A stretch of 64,000 nt of DNA. Source: Pieris napi. Lineage: Eukaryota; Arthropoda; Insecta; Lepidoptera; Pieridae. This document shows positions 62,717-64,000 of the stretch, in pieces. Below the pieces are notes generated by a model. The model worked only from the letters and a program-made list of their open reading frames with translations. It did not search any database and had not been told where the DNA came from. Each line of letters opens with the position of its first letter. Position 1 is the stretch's first letter. Location: assembly GCF_905475465.1 (NCBI RefSeq), contig NC_062247.1, positions 9,362,001 to 9,426,000 of the forward strand. The letters run 5' to 3'. The position numbers and the translations under genes are program-made.

Positions 62717-64000
62717 ATCAAAATGAAAGGAAAAATAAATTACGGTCGATCTGAGGTCGGGAAGGGGTAGGGGGGGGGGGGAGTTTTAAGGGTAAAAAAC
62801 GGTTTATCTCGATTTCCGGCAAAACTAAAAGTCCTATCGAAGAAAGTTAAATGGCAAAGTTGTAGGTAATAAAAAGATCTAAAACTTTTGTATTCACACA
62901 TTTTTCACATAACCTCAAAATTGGTATGAAAAATTCAAAAAACCAAGTTTTTGGTTATTTATTTTTATCTTTTACAAAAAAAATTTTTTTAAATGAAATT
63001 TGGTGAAAACTTACCTTATTATGTCCCAAATATACTGTAATTTATTTGATTAAAAATATCTATTTTTTCACCTTATTTTGAATTAATATCGAAAAAACAC
63101 CCTAATTTTCAATCGAAAATTCTGACGTCAAAATTTCAGCTTTTTTAAAAAAGTTGGTGTGCTTTCAGTTCGTTGAAATCTCTACTTTCTTATGGTAAAA
63201 AAAAGTATATATATTACCATAGAAAATCTTCTCAGAAAATGCAAAACATCGTATGCAGTAACGCCCAGACCCGTCATACCCTTCCCTACTTCTCTATGAA
63301 TCTTCTTTAAATTATAATCAGATGCCTATTTATTACTATTTTAAGATAACTTATATATACCCGAGTGACCTTAAAAAAAAGTTTAGCCTTTAGATGGGCT
63401 AAAATTTTCGTATTTCATAGAGAAGTAAGGAAGGGGATGACAGGTCTGGGCGTTACTGCATACGATTTTTTGCGTTTTCTGAGAAGATTTACTATGGTAA
63501 TATATATATATTTTTTTACCATAGGAAAGTAGAGATTTCAACGAACTGAAAGCACACCAACTTTTTTAAAAAAGCTGAAATTTTGACGTCAGAATTTTCG
63601 ATTGAAAATTAGGGTGTTTTTTCGATATTAATTCAAAATAAGGTGAACAAATAAATATTTTTAATCAAATAAATTACAGTGTATTTGGGACATAATAAGG
63701 TAAGTTTTCACCAAATTTCGTTTAAAAAAAAACTTTTTTGTAAATGATAAAAATAAAAAACCAAAAACTTGGTTTTTTGAATTTATCACACCAATTTTGA
63801 TGTTATGTGAAAAATGTGTGAATACAAAAGTTTTAGATCTTTTTATTACCTACAACTTTGCCATTTAACTTTCTTCGATAGGACTTTTAGTTTTGCCGGA
63901 AATCGAGATAAACCGTTTTTTACCCTTAAAACTCCCCCCCCCCCCCCTACCCCTTCCCGACCTCAGATCGACCGTAATTTATTTTTCCTTTCATTTTGAT
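62717..64000. repeat. Giant palindrome running into the window edge
   Basis: Left arm about 62717-63300, right arm about 63413-64000, near-identical inverted copies of about 585 bp, with a spacer of 112 bp. Left ATCAAAATGAAAGGAAAAAT pairs with the last 20 bases of the window; the inner ends pair CTACTTCTCTATGAA with TTCATAGAGAAGTA. A run of G at about 62771-62782 is matched by a C run at about 63937-63950. No coding frame. The outer limit on the right is outside the window. Confidence 0.85.

Noticed and set aside
1..64000. CRISPR array or bacterial operon
   Set aside because: The repeats are dispersed transposons and the genes have introns; nothing prokaryotic is seen.

Overview
The window is nuclear DNA of a moth or butterfly (Lepidoptera). 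The base composition is AT-rich, genes are split by GT-AG introns, and introns and spacers are full of lepidopteran repeats: Helitrons with A|TC...CTAG|T ends, tRNA-derived SINEs and PIF/Harbinger-like MITEs. One gene is prothoracicotropic hormone (PTTH), closest in form to the silkworm hormone. I cannot name the species.

Layout. (1) 1-334: 3' end of an autonomous Helitron. (2) 1069-24947, minus: rictor, the defining subunit of TOR complex 2. I assembled 21 coding exons in one continuous frame (1508 codons); the last exon or exons lie left of the window. (3) 25583-27768: a block of mobile DNA containing a hAT-like element, a 740-bp fold-back and a Helitron. (4) 27979-30965, plus: a small secreted cuticular protein gene with a 1.1-kb fold-back MITE in intron 2. 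(5) 32866-39672, plus: a ZAD-C2H2 zinc-finger transcription factor, 9 exons, 511 codons plus stop. (6) 40453-45030, minus: PTTH, with four coding exons and a probable upstream leader exon; three Helitron copies lie in its small introns. (7) 45175-46560: a Harbinger MITE beside a dead mariner. (8) 47844-49948, minus: U2 snRNP protein A', 6 exons, 256 aa. (9) 52225-52711, plus: a GC-rich first visible coding exon of a myoglianin-like TGF-beta ligand; no later exon is visible in the remaining 11 kb. (10) 57994-64000: a 3.6-kb hAT-like element with nested elements, a Helitron, and half-kilobase arms of a palindrome that runs into the window edge.

The genes do not form an operon-like unit. Still, three of them (rictor, PTTH, myoglianin-like) belong to growth and developmental-timing pathways of insects, and PTTH and the myoglianin-like exon are only about 7 kb apart. 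Exon models come from reading splice sites and phases by eye, with every junction checked for phase. Family names rest on remembered protein families, not on a database search.
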